Source of the DNA: Fibrobacter sp. UWR2
GTDB taxonomy: Bacteria > Fibrobacterota > Fibrobacteria > Fibrobacterales > Fibrobacteraceae
Assembly (NCBI RefSeq): GCF_002210285.1
Contig: NZ_MWQE01000006.1
Location: forward strand, 110,699-174,698
Length of the DNA: 64,000 bases
Direction of reading: 5' to 3'
Position numbers and translations under genes: made by a program. Positions 43,868 to 51,990 of this stretch are shown here, piece by piece. Every line of letters begins with the position of its first letter. Within the stretch, counting starts at the first letter, position 1. Under the pieces are notes generated by a model. It made no database searches, was not told the origin of the DNA, and saw nothing but the letters and a program-made list of their open reading frames with translations.

Positions 43868-44872
43868 ATGGAAAGACAATCAAATTTTGAATTACTTCGC
43901 ATAATAGCGATGTTCCTCGTTTTGGCTGTCCATGCCAATTATTTTGCGCTAGATGGGGGACCTTCAGCACAAGAGTGTGCAACTCGTGTTATTCCGTCTA
44001 TGACAAGAATTGTCTTGGAATCGGCCTGTATTGTATGTGTTGATGTCTTTGTTTTAATTTCAGGATGGTTCGGGATTCATTTTAAATGGAAATCTTTGCT
44101 GAGTTTTTTATTTCAGGTTTTCTTTTTTGGTTTACTCATATACGCTTTCTGCGTAATTTTTCTTGATGTTCCTTTAAATATTAAAGGAATTGCGGCTTGC
44201 TTCCAAATAACGACATGGAATTGGTTTGTTAAATCATATTTGTTGTTGTACTTAATGTCTCCGATTTTGAATGCTTTTTGTGATCAATCAGACAAAAAAG
44301 CATTTCTGTTAGTTTTGATAAGTTTTTTCTCTTTCCAAACAATTTATGGATTAACGGGTTCCGCAAAATTTATCGAGCAGGGATATTCTACAATCTCTTT
44401 TATAGGTCTGTATTTACTTGCTCAATATATTCGAAAATTCGCTACATTTTTTAGCGAAAAAAGTATTCTATTTCACTGTATAGGATATTTCCTGTGCGTT
44501 GCTATGTTAAGTATTTTAGAGTTCATTTCTAGATTTACAAATCATCCAACAGGACAAATCTTTAGTTACATAAATCCTATAGTTATATTAGCTTCGGTTT
44601 TTCTGCTTCTACTATTTTCAAAACTACTATTTACAAATCGATTCGTCAACTGGGTTGCATCATCGTGTTTTGCTGTTTTTCTATTACATACGAATGTAAA
44701 TTTATGTGAACCAGTCTTTGTAAAAAAAATAGTTGCCTTATACAGTCTACATGAGGGTTTTACATGTTTGTTTCTGATTTGTTGCTTTTTGTGTTCTGTG
44801 TATTTGTTGGCCATTCTTATTGATCAGTTTAGAAAAGTAATTTACTTATTGTTGACTAAATATTTTAATTGA
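43868..44872 (+). CDS. Acyltransferase 3 family membrane protein
   Basis: The 334-residue protein has about ten membrane helices. It opens NFELLRIIAMFLVLAVHANYF, the signature of acyltransferase 3 enzymes with the catalytic His after the first helix, and continues VFVLISGWF. Members O-acetylate surface polysaccharides. The end overlaps the region just before glmS; low GC ends here. Confidence 0.88.
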   Translation: MERQSNFELLRIIAMFLVLAVHANYFALDGGPSAQECATRVIPSMTRIVLESACIVCVDVFVLISGWFGIHFKWKSLLSFLFQVFFFGLLIYAFCVIFLDVPLNIKGIAACFQITTWNWFVKSYLLLYLMSPILNAFCDQSDKKAFLLVLISFFSFQTIYGLTGSAKFIEQGYSTISFIGLYLLAQYIRKFATFFSEKSILFHCIGYFLCVAMLSILEFISRFTNHPTGQIFSYINPIVILASVFLLLLFSKLLFTNRFVNWVASSCFAVFLLHTNVNLCEPVFVKKIVALYSLHEGFTCLFLICCFLCSVYLLAILIDQFRKVIYLLLTKYFN

Positions 44873-44883
44873 CGGATTACTGT

Positions 44884-46716
44884 ATGTGCGGAATAGTTGG
44901 TTATATCGGTTCTAAAAATGTCCTTCCCATTTTGTTAGATGGTCTGAAGAAACTAGAATATCGAGGCTACGATAGCGCGGGCGTTTCATTTGTCTCTAAC
45001 AATTCTTTGCAGACAGTCAAGGCTGCTGGGAAAATTGTTGCACTTGAAAAGAAATTAAAAGACTTTGCTGATGAACAAAGTTCTCTTGGTATTGGGCATA
45101 CGCGATGGGCTACTCATGGAGCACCAACCGAGAACAACGCTCACCCGCATGTCAGCGCAGATGGGAAAATTGCGGTTGTCCATAACGGTATTATTGAGAA
45201 CTATGCTTCTTTGAAGGCGAAGCTGCAACAGAATGGAGTTGAATTCAAGTCAGATACCGATACGGAAGTTGTCGCACATCTAATTTCGCATTTCTACCAA
45301 GGGGACTTAAAATCGGCTGTAATCCAGGCGATTGGCAAACTTGAGGGAGCGTTTGGTTTTGGGATCATCTGTAAAGATGAACCGGATGTGTTGATTGGCG
45401 CTCGTCGCGGATCTCCGCTTGTGTTCGGAATAGGGGACAATGGCGAGTATTACCTGGCTAGCGATGTTGCTGCTATCGTGAACCATACGCACAAGATTGT
45501 CTATCTAGATGATAACGACATTGTCGTTGCGCACCATGGTGGTTATGAGATATTGAATCTTCAAAGCCAAACTGTTCAGCGCGATGTGCAGAAGATTGAC
45601 TTTGATGAAGATGCTGTCGCAAAGTGCGGTTTCGACCACTACATGCTTAAGGAAATTTTCGAACAGCCCGAAGCATTGCGAAATACGATGCGAGGTCGTT
45701 TGAATATTGCTGATGGTAATGCTAAATTAGCGGGACTTGAAGCTAATATTCGCGAATTGCGTGATATCAATCGTATTATTATCACAGCCTGCGGAACTAG
45801 TTACTATGCAGGTATGGTCGGTGAATATGTGATTGAGGACTTGGCAGGTGTTCCAGTTGAAGTGGAATACGCTTCTGAATTCCGCTACCGCAATCCCATC
45901 ATAAAGCCGGGGACACTTGTCCTTGCAATTTCTCAATCAGGCGAGACTGCAGATACACTTGCTGCAATGAAGGAAGCTCACCAGAAGGGAGCAACAGTTC
46001 TTGGTATTTGTAATGGGATTGGATCGTCTATCGCACGTAATTCTGATGGGGGTGTGTATCTGCATGCAGGCCCTGAAATAGGTGTGGCGAGTACGAAGGC
46101 GTTCTCTGGACAAGTCCTTGTTTTGACAATGATTGCCTTGTTGCTTGGCCGCCAGCGTCGTGTATCTTTTGAGCATGGTATGGAAATCGCAAATGCAATT
46201 ACTGAGATTCCAGAACTAGTTGAAGAAACACTGAAACTGAACAGCGCAATTCGCACTATTGCTGAAAAATATAAGGATGCGAAGAATTTCCTTTATCTCG
46301 GTCGCCACTATAACTATCCAGTTGCGATGGAAGGTGCTCTGAAACTTAAGGAAATCAGTTATATTCATGCAGAAGGCTATCCGGCGGCTGAAATGAAGCA
46401 TGGCCCGATTGCGCTTATTGATGAGAATATGCCTGTGGTAGTGATTGCCCCGAAGGATGCTTTGTTTGATAAGATTATCTCGAATATTCGTGAAATCAAG
46501 GCGCGTGGCGGTAAGGTGATTGCTGTAACAACACAGGATTGCTCGCCGCTTGATGAATTCGCAGACGATTTAATCCGTGTGCCAACAACATTACCGATGC
46601 TTATGCCGATTTTGACATGTGTTCCGTTGCAATTATTGGCTTACCATGTGGCTACATTGCGTGGCAATAATGTAGATCAACCGAGAAACTTGGCTAAGAG
46701 TGTGACTGTGGAATAA
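44884..46716 (+). CDS. glmS: Glutamine--fructose-6-phosphate aminotransferase
   Basis: A 610-residue enzyme of standard length. The ATG at 44,884 is chosen because it puts the catalytic Cys at position 2 (MCGIVGYIG), which must be exposed after Met removal. The glutaminase part has GHTRWATHG and GIIENY; the two SIS isomerase domains have ACGTSYYAG and the C-terminal LRGNNVDQPRNLAKSVTVE. It supplies glucosamine-6-phosphate for cell wall and surface polysaccharide. It lies at the junction of the low-GC island and the rfb genes. Confidence 0.95.
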   Translation: MCGIVGYIGSKNVLPILLDGLKKLEYRGYDSAGVSFVSNNSLQTVKAAGKIVALEKKLKDFADEQSSLGIGHTRWATHGAPTENNAHPHVSADGKIAVVHNGIIENYASLKAKLQQNGVEFKSDTDTEVVAHLISHFYQGDLKSAVIQAIGKLEGAFGFGIICKDEPDVLIGARRGSPLVFGIGDNGEYYLASDVAAIVNHTHKIVYLDDNDIVVAHHGGYEILNLQSQTVQRDVQKIDFDEDAVAKCGFDHYMLKEIFEQPEALRNTMRGRLNIADGNAKLAGLEANIRELRDINRIIITACGTSYYAGMVGEYVIEDLAGVPVEVEYASEFRYRNPIIKPGTLVLAISQSGETADTLAAMKEAHQKGATVLGICNGIGSSIARNSDGGVYLHAGPEIGVASTKAFSGQVLVLTMIALLLGRQRRVSFEHGMEIANAITEIPELVEETLKLNSAIRTIAEKYKDAKNFLYLGRHYNYPVAMEGALKLKEISYIHAEGYPAAEMKHGPIALIDENMPVVVIAPKDALFDKIISNIREIKARGGKVIAVTTQDCSPLDEFADDLIRVPTTLPMLMPILTCVPLQLLAYHVATLRGNNVDQPRNLAKSVTVE

Positions 46717-46725
46717 GGAGAAAAT

Positions 46726-47640
46726 ATGATTTTTTTTGTAACGGGTGTTGGGGGCCAATTAGGTCATGATGTGGTGAACGAACTCGTATCTCGTGGGCAT
46801 GTTGCCGTGGGGAGCGATATCGCTTCAGAATACGCGGGCGTTGCTGATGGTTCTGCTGTTACAAAGGCGGAGTATCGTCAACTGGATATCACAGATGCGA
46901 AAGCGGTAGAACGGGTCTTGATGGATGTCAAACCCGATGCGGTTGTTCATTGTGCGGCGTGGACTGCTGTTGATTTGGCGGAAGATGCTGACAAACAGGA
47001 AAAAGTTCGTGCAATCAATGCGTATGGCACCGAAAATATTGCACATATTTGCAAGGCTCTTGATTGCAAGATGACCTACATCAGCACGGACTACGTTTTT
47101 GACGGCCAGGGGACGGAACCCTGGAAGCCCGATTGCAAGGATTACAAGCCCCTGAACGTTTACGGTCAAACCAAACTTGAAGGCGAACTCGCCGTGAGCG
47201 GGACCTTGGAGAAGTTCTTTATTGTGCGTATCGCGTGGGTGTTCGGTCTCAACGGCAAGAATTTCATTAAGACGATGCTTAATGTGGGTAAGACTCATGA
47301 CACCGTGCGCGTGGTGAACGACCAGATCGGCACGCCGACCTATACTTTGGATTTAGCTCGGTTGCTCGTGGATATGAACGAGACTGAAAAATATGGTTAC
47401 TACCATGCTACTAACGAAGGTGGATACATCAGCTGGTATGATTTTACTTGCGAAATCTATCGACAGGCTGGCTTGAAGACCAAGGTTATTCCTGTAACGA
47501 CTGCCGAATACGGCCTCAGCAAGGCTGCGCGCCCGTTCAACAGCCGCTTGGACAAGTGCAAACTCGTAGAAGCCGGTTTCAAACCGCTTCCCACATGGCA
47601 GGACGCTCTTGCACGATATTTAAAAGAAATAGGAGAATAA
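46726..47640 (+). CDS. rfbD: dTDP-4-dehydrorhamnose reductase
   Basis: A 304-residue SDR: FVTGVGGQLGHDV (nucleotide loop), TYISTDYVFDGQGTEPW, the YGQTKLEGE catalytic Tyr-x3-Lys, and VRIAWVFGLNGKNFIKTM. It makes dTDP-L-rhamnose with NAD(P)H. It follows glmS by nine bases and precedes rfbC by four, so glmS-rfbD-rfbC-rfbB read as one operon. Confidence 0.94.
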   Translation: MIFFVTGVGGQLGHDVVNELVSRGHVAVGSDIASEYAGVADGSAVTKAEYRQLDITDAKAVERVLMDVKPDAVVHCAAWTAVDLAEDADKQEKVRAINAYGTENIAHICKALDCKMTYISTDYVFDGQGTEPWKPDCKDYKPLNVYGQTKLEGELAVSGTLEKFFIVRIAWVFGLNGKNFIKTMLNVGKTHDTVRVVNDQIGTPTYTLDLARLLVDMNETEKYGYYHATNEGGYISWYDFTCEIYRQAGLKTKVIPVTTAEYGLSKAARPFNSRLDKCKLVEAGFKPLPTWQDALARYLKEIGE

Positions 47641-47644
47641 CGTT

Positions 47645-48208
47645 ATGGGAAAGTTCAATTTCATCAAGACGTCTATTGAGGGTGTAACCATCATTGAGCC
47701 GACCGTTTATGGTGATGCTCGTGGCTACTTCATGGAAACTTACAACAAGGCGGAATTTGATGCCGCGGGCCTGAACATGGTATTCGTGCAGGATAACGAA
47801 TCTAAGAGCAAGAAGGGGGTGCTTCGCGGGCTTCATTTCCAGAAGAAGAACCCACAGGGAAAACTTGTCCGCGTAATTGATGGTGAAGTCTTTGACGTGG
47901 CGGTGGACCTCCGTAAGGGTAGCCCCACATTCGGCAAGTGGGAAGGCGTTGTGCTTTCTTCCGAGAACAAGAAGCAGTTCTACATTCCCGAAGGCTTTGC
48001 CCATGGTTTCGTTGTGCTCAGCGAGACGGCGACATTCGTGTACAAGTGTACCCGCCTTTACGATCCGAAGGATGAAGGTGGCCTGATGTGGAATGATCCC
48101 GAAATCGGCATTAAGTGGCCGGTCGGAAACGGTTTCGAACCTCTGCTTTCCGAAAAGGACACAAAAAACCCGGCGCTCAAGGATTTGGGCTTCGCTTTCG
48201 AACTATAA
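47645..48208 (+). CDS. rfbC: dTDP-4-dehydrorhamnose 3,5-epimerase
   Basis: A 187-residue cupin-fold epimerase with RGYFMETYNKAEF, the catalytic His in KGVLRGLHFQKKN, VFDVAVDLRKGSPTFGKW, and EGFAHGFVVLSE. It epimerises C3 and C5 of dTDP-4-keto-6-deoxyglucose. Position is within the rhamnose operon. Confidence 0.95.
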   Translation: MGKFNFIKTSIEGVTIIEPTVYGDARGYFMETYNKAEFDAAGLNMVFVQDNESKSKKGVLRGLHFQKKNPQGKLVRVIDGEVFDVAVDLRKGSPTFGKWEGVVLSSENKKQFYIPEGFAHGFVVLSETATFVYKCTRLYDPKDEGGLMWNDPEIGIKWPVGNGFEPLLSEKDTKNPALKDLGFAFEL

Positions 48209-48217
48209 GGAGTTTTT

Positions 48218-49351
48218 ATGAAGAATATTGTCATTACCGGCGGCGCAGGCTTCATTGGTAGCCACGTGGTGCGCCTGTTCGTGAACAAGTACCCGGAATA
48301 CAAGATTATCAACCTCGATAAGCTTACCTATGCGGGCAACCTCGCGAACTTGAAGGATATCGAAGGCAAGCCGAACTACAAGTTCGTGAAGATGGATATT
48401 TGCGATTTTGACGCGTTCTACAAGCTGATGCAGGATGAGCATGTCGACGGCATCATTCACCTGGCGGCAGAAAGCCACGTGGACCGCTCCATCAAGGACC
48501 CGTTCACCTTCGCGAAGACGAACGTGATGGGCACTTTGAGCCTGCTCCAAGCCGCGAAACTCTACTGGGAAAGCCTCCCCGAGAAGTACGAGGGTAAGCG
48601 CTTCTACCACATCTCCACCGACGAAGTCTACGGTGCACTCAAGATGAACCACCCCGAAGGCATCACGCCCCCGTTTACGACGACCGCGAGCTCCAGCGAG
48701 CACCACCTGGCTTACGGTGACGACTTCTTCTACGAGACGACCAAGTACACGCCGCACTCCCCGTATTCTGCATCCAAGGCGGGCTCCGACCACTTTGTGC
48801 GCGCGTTCCACGATACCTACGGCATGCCGACGATTGTCACGAACTGCTCTAACAACTACGGTCCGTACCAGTTCCCCGAGAAGCTGATTCCGCTCTTCAT
48901 CAATAACATTCGCCACAAGAAGCCGCTTCCGGTCTACGGCAAGGGCGAAAACGTTCGCGACTGGCTTTTTGTGGAAGACCATGCCCGCGCTATCGACGTG
49001 ATTTTCCATAACGGCAAGATTGCCGAGACGTATAACATCGGCGGATTCAACGAATGGAAGAATATCGACATCATCAAGGTCGTGATTAAGACTGTCGATA
49101 GGCTGCTCGGCCGCGCCGAAGGCGAGGACATGAACCTCATCACCTACGTGACGGACCGCCTGGGCCACGATGCCCGCTACGCCATCGATTCTACCAAGCT
49201 CCAGAAGGAACTCGGCTGGGAACCAAGCCTCCAGTTTGAAGAAGGCATCGAGAAGACGGTGCGCTGGTACCTCGACAACCAGGAATGGCTCGACAACATC
49301 ACGAGTGGCGACTACGAAAAGTATTACGAAAAAATGTACGGGAACAGGTAA
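48218..49351 (+). CDS. rfbB: dTDP-glucose 4,6-dehydratase
   Basis: A 377-residue extended SDR with ITGGAGFIGSHVVR, HLAAESHVDRS, HISTDEVYG, the YSASKAGSDH Tyr-x3-Lys motif and NNYGPYQFPEKLIP, all characteristic of RfbB. It performs the second step of dTDP-L-rhamnose synthesis. The glucose-1-phosphate thymidylyltransferase rfbA, needed first, is not in the window. It is the last gene of the operon. Confidence 0.95.
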   Translation: MKNIVITGGAGFIGSHVVRLFVNKYPEYKIINLDKLTYAGNLANLKDIEGKPNYKFVKMDICDFDAFYKLMQDEHVDGIIHLAAESHVDRSIKDPFTFAKTNVMGTLSLLQAAKLYWESLPEKYEGKRFYHISTDEVYGALKMNHPEGITPPFTTTASSSEHHLAYGDDFFYETTKYTPHSPYSASKAGSDHFVRAFHDTYGMPTIVTNCSNNYGPYQFPEKLIPLFINNIRHKKPLPVYGKGENVRDWLFVEDHARAIDVIFHNGKIAETYNIGGFNEWKNIDIIKVVIKTVDRLLGRAEGEDMNLITYVTDRLGHDARYAIDSTKLQKELGWEPSLQFEEGIEKTVRWYLDNQEWLDNITSGDYEKYYEKMYGNR

Positions 49352-49353
49352 GT

Positions 49354-49388
49354 CCCGCATCTGCGTTAGGGATGGAAGCCCGAAGGGC
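49354..49388 (+). repeat. 35-bp dispersed repeat, left copy
   Basis: Identical over 35 bases with 58,910-58,944, in the same orientation. It contains CTGCGTTAGGGATGGAAGCC and an inner GCCCGAAGGGC (a palindrome GCCC-GAA-GGGC). A weaker relative at about 59,372-59,410 begins GTTAGGGAAGGATGCCCGGC. It starts three bases after the rfbB stop and resembles a REP-like element rather than a simple attachment site. Confidence 0.8.
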
Positions 49389-49389
49389 G

Positions 49390-49499
49390 AGCACATCAAG
49401 GTGTTCAACAACGGCGACATGATTCGTGACTTCACCTACATCGACAACATCGCCGAGTTCATGAAGTGCTGCAAGAGCGACAAGAACCCGCTGAGGTAG
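49390..49499 (+). pseudogene. Remnant of a UDP-glucuronate epimerase-like gene
   Basis: The open frame to the TAG at 49,497-49,499 encodes HIKVFNNGDMIRDFTYIDNI, a strand and nucleotide-sugar-binding block of the NAD-dependent UDP-glucuronate 4-epimerase family, with no N-terminal two-thirds and no start codon. It follows the 35-bp repeat directly. The rest of the gene appears to have been lost. Confidence 0.6.
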
Positions 49500-49522
49500 G
49501 GTAAATACCCGCCAAGAAAAGT

Positions 49523-49562
49523 TTTGCGGAGGCGCTACGCGCCCCCCGCAATAATTTTTTTT
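49523..49562 (+). terminator. Strong terminator at the end of the rhamnose operon
   Basis: TTGCGG-A-GGCGC (49,524-49,535) pairs with GCGCC-C-CCGCAA around a short TAC loop, followed by an AT-rich run of T (AATAATTTTTTTT). The next 220 bases to the ATPase gene hold a promoter candidate and no convincing gene. Confidence 0.85.
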
Positions 49563-49673
49563 GGCGGAGTTTTACAGAAAATGTAAAATAGGGCGCTGAT
49601 TTCGGTATGCTGACCACATTCGGGGGAGGTTGCTGTCTGGTTAAAGGTTTTGCCGTTTGGGCAATGAAAAGAG

Positions 49674-49701
49674 TTGACAAAAGAGAGTTGGCAGGGATAA
49701 T
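49674..49701 (+). promoter_or_regulatory. Sigma-70-like promoter for the ATPase-nuclease pair
   Basis: TTGACA (49,674-49,679) and GATAAT (49,696-49,701) with a 16-base spacer, 85 bases before the ATPase start. It is one of the best matches to the usual -35/-10 pattern in the window. A perfect palindrome around AGGGATCCCT lies between it and the gene and could be an operator. Confidence 0.55.
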
Positions 49702-49785
49702 ATGGTATAAGAGCTGTGAGACCCCTTTAATTAGGGATCCCTTCAAAAATTTTTTATTATTATTTGGATTGAAGGAATTTGTAAT

Positions 49786-51192
49786 ATGCAGATTAAACTT
49801 GATAATGTCGGAATTGTAAAAAACTCGTCGATCGATATTAACGGGTTGACTGTGATTACTGGAGCGAACAACAGTGGAAAGTCCACTGTGGGGAGGGCCG
49901 CTTATGCGCTAGTTCGCAGTGTGGAAAACTATGAGTTTAAAGCACTTATTGATAGATTTGACTATGCGGTTGCTCATTTAAAGGAAATTCCTAACTTTTT
50001 CCCTATAACTGTAAAAGCTGCATTGAAATCGCTTTCAAAGTCAGACAGGACTCTTAAACCAGTCTTTGTGGACTCTATGTTGTTTAGAGAGTTTGAAGTT
50101 TCTGAAATCGATAGTTTCCTTCTTACATTCAAACAGTCTTTGAAATCGCTTGATTTTGATAAAATAAAAGAAGGTAATAGTTTATTTTGGAATTTGCTGG
50201 ATGATAAAAGTTATACGTCAGAAAAATTTGAAAGTGATAAGGAAAAGTCTTTAGCTTTTATTGATGAGATTATTCGGAAAATCAATGATGATCCCGAATT
50301 AGAGAACTATATAAAGGAAGCCGTACGAACACAACTAGACATAGAATTCTCTGGTCAAGTAGCCCCAGTCAAAGATCCTACTTCAAAAGTTTCTATTGAA
50401 ATAACATCGAATGACCAAAGATGTATGCATGTTGTTTTGCAGGAGGGAAGGTATCCGGAAGGCTTTCGAAAGGTCCTTGATCGGAAGCCTTATTCTAATG
50501 TATTTTACATTGACGATCCTTTTGTTGTTGAAGATGATTATCAGTTCTCGAAGTTCGCTCTCTCGGCTCAACAGACTCGATCATTTATTAATTCAAATGT
50601 GATACTTCGTCATAGAGATGAACTGCGGTATCACTTGAATAATTTGCAGGAAGTAAATGTTTGGGGGAAAGTGCAGGCAATAGCGAAATTTAGGCAAATT
50701 TCGGATCGAATGAATGCTGTGTTGCCGGGAACATTTATTTCAGAAAACAAAGCTAAGTTCTATAAAGGCGATGACGGGGCAAAGCTGGATATCTCTAATT
50801 TGGCGACTGGTGCAAAAATGTTTTCGATACTGAAAATGCTCATTATGTCAGGGGATATTACTGAACGGACCCTTTTGATTCTTGATGAACCTGAATGTCA
50901 TTTGCACCCGGACTGGCAGAATAAGTTTGCCGAGATAGTCGTTCTACTTGTAAAGGAAATCGGATGCCATGTGCTGCTGACAACGCATAGTCAGAACTTC
51001 TTATTGGCTTTGGATGCAATGTCTCGTATGTACAAAATCAAGGACCGTGCAAATTTTTATCAAGCGATAAAAAACGATAATTCTTTTGTTAGTTATGTTG
51101 ATGTTTCGCAGAATTTAAAACCGATTTATGCTGATTTTGTAAAGGGATTTTCTGAAATGAAGAATCTTTACGATAAAATTGTGAACTTGTAA
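49786..51192 (+). CDS. RecF/SMC-like AAA ATPase, first gene of a two-gene system
   Basis: A 468-residue ABC-type/AAA ATPase: Walker A GANNSGKST (26-34), a divergent signature (NLATGAKM), Walker B with catalytic Glu (LLILDEPECHLHP, about 362-372) and His loop TTHSQN. The middle is an inserted helical region with no TOPRIM motif, so it is not an OLD nuclease by itself. Similar ATPases energise defence systems with a separate nuclease. An AAGGA lies nine bases before the ATG. The next gene follows after 24 bases on the same strand. AT-rich composition differs from the rhamnose genes. Confidence 0.82.
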   Translation: MQIKLDNVGIVKNSSIDINGLTVITGANNSGKSTVGRAAYALVRSVENYEFKALIDRFDYAVAHLKEIPNFFPITVKAALKSLSKSDRTLKPVFVDSMLFREFEVSEIDSFLLTFKQSLKSLDFDKIKEGNSLFWNLLDDKSYTSEKFESDKEKSLAFIDEIIRKINDDPELENYIKEAVRTQLDIEFSGQVAPVKDPTSKVSIEITSNDQRCMHVVLQEGRYPEGFRKVLDRKPYSNVFYIDDPFVVEDDYQFSKFALSAQQTRSFINSNVILRHRDELRYHLNNLQEVNVWGKVQAIAKFRQISDRMNAVLPGTFISENKAKFYKGDDGAKLDISNLATGAKMFSILKMLIMSGDITERTLLILDEPECHLHPDWQNKFAEIVVLLVKEIGCHVLLTTHSQNFLLALDAMSRMYKIKDRANFYQAIKNDNSFVSYVDVSQNLKPIYADFVKGFSEMKNLYDKIVNL

Positions 51193-51216
51193 CAAATTCG
51201 GGAGAGAGGGGGTTTT

Positions 51217-51897
51217 ATGCCTGTTGTATTGTCTAGTTCTGCAGAAGATTATTTAAATTCTTTGTGGGGGAAATATAGAAGCACTGTTGCTGTCATCTCG
51301 AAATCAGATGATGGTTCATTTTGTATTGATTCTGATATTGAAGGTTGGAACTTTGATAAGATAAGCGATACCTTTTTTTCAAAGCAACAAGCATACTCTG
51401 CTGATGGGATTTTTTTACGCCCTAAAAGAATCTGCTTTGTGGAATTTAAATCTGGTTTTGAGAAACTGGTAAATGAATCTAACTTTAATCCTGCATTGAC
51501 AATATGCCCCCAAATTAGTGGCCAACCGTGCGAAGATTATGGCAAATTGCTAAAGGAAAGGGATTGGTATAAAAATAAGGAATTGCAGGAAAATATCCAA
51601 CTTAAAGCGATGGAAAGTTTCCATACGTTTGAAAAATTAATGTGTCCTAATATTGAAGAACAAATAGAGACTACGGCAGAATATTTGTTGGTCTTTTATG
51701 CGGTAATTGATGGCGAAAATTCAGAAAATGAAATCTATGAGAAAATAGGTGCGGATATGGGGGGAGTGGATGTCTCCGAAACAAATTATTTCGCAAAATT
51801 AAAGTCATGCTTGATTCGTTTTAGAAAGCCCGAATTGTGGTATGATGAAGTTGATGTTTTGAGTGTTGGTCAGTTTTTGAACAAGTTTAGTGCGTAA
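51217..51897 (+). CDS. Putative PD-(D/E)XK-like partner of the ATPase
   Basis: The 226-residue protein is not recognised by family, but residues 63-78 read D-G-I-F ... C-F-V-E-F-K, the spacing of Asp and Glu-x-Lys (D63, E76, K78) of PD-(D/E)XK nucleases. The rest is mainly helical, with no membrane segment. The gene follows the ATPase gene after a GGGAGAGAGGG leader, and nothing else lies in between, suggesting a two-protein ATPase/nuclease module. The nuclease call is an inference from a short motif. Confidence 0.6.
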   Translation: MPVVLSSSAEDYLNSLWGKYRSTVAVISKSDDGSFCIDSDIEGWNFDKISDTFFSKQQAYSADGIFLRPKRICFVEFKSGFEKLVNESNFNPALTICPQISGQPCEDYGKLLKERDWYKNKELQENIQLKAMESFHTFEKLMCPNIEEQIETTAEYLLVFYAVIDGENSENEIYEKIGADMGGVDVSETNYFAKLKSCLIRFRKPELWYDEVDVLSVGQFLNKFSA

Positions 51898-51990
51898 AAG
51901 ATATTGAAAAGAGAAATCTCTTCAACAATTCATTAGAAAAACAAATAATATTTATTCAGAAATATTTGAATTTATTTTGGCAGGTATTTT

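Noticed and set aside
49607..49819. 70-codon ORF before the ATPase gene
   Set aside because: It spans the promoter candidate and overlaps the ATPase start in another frame, with no domain or ribosome-binding site.
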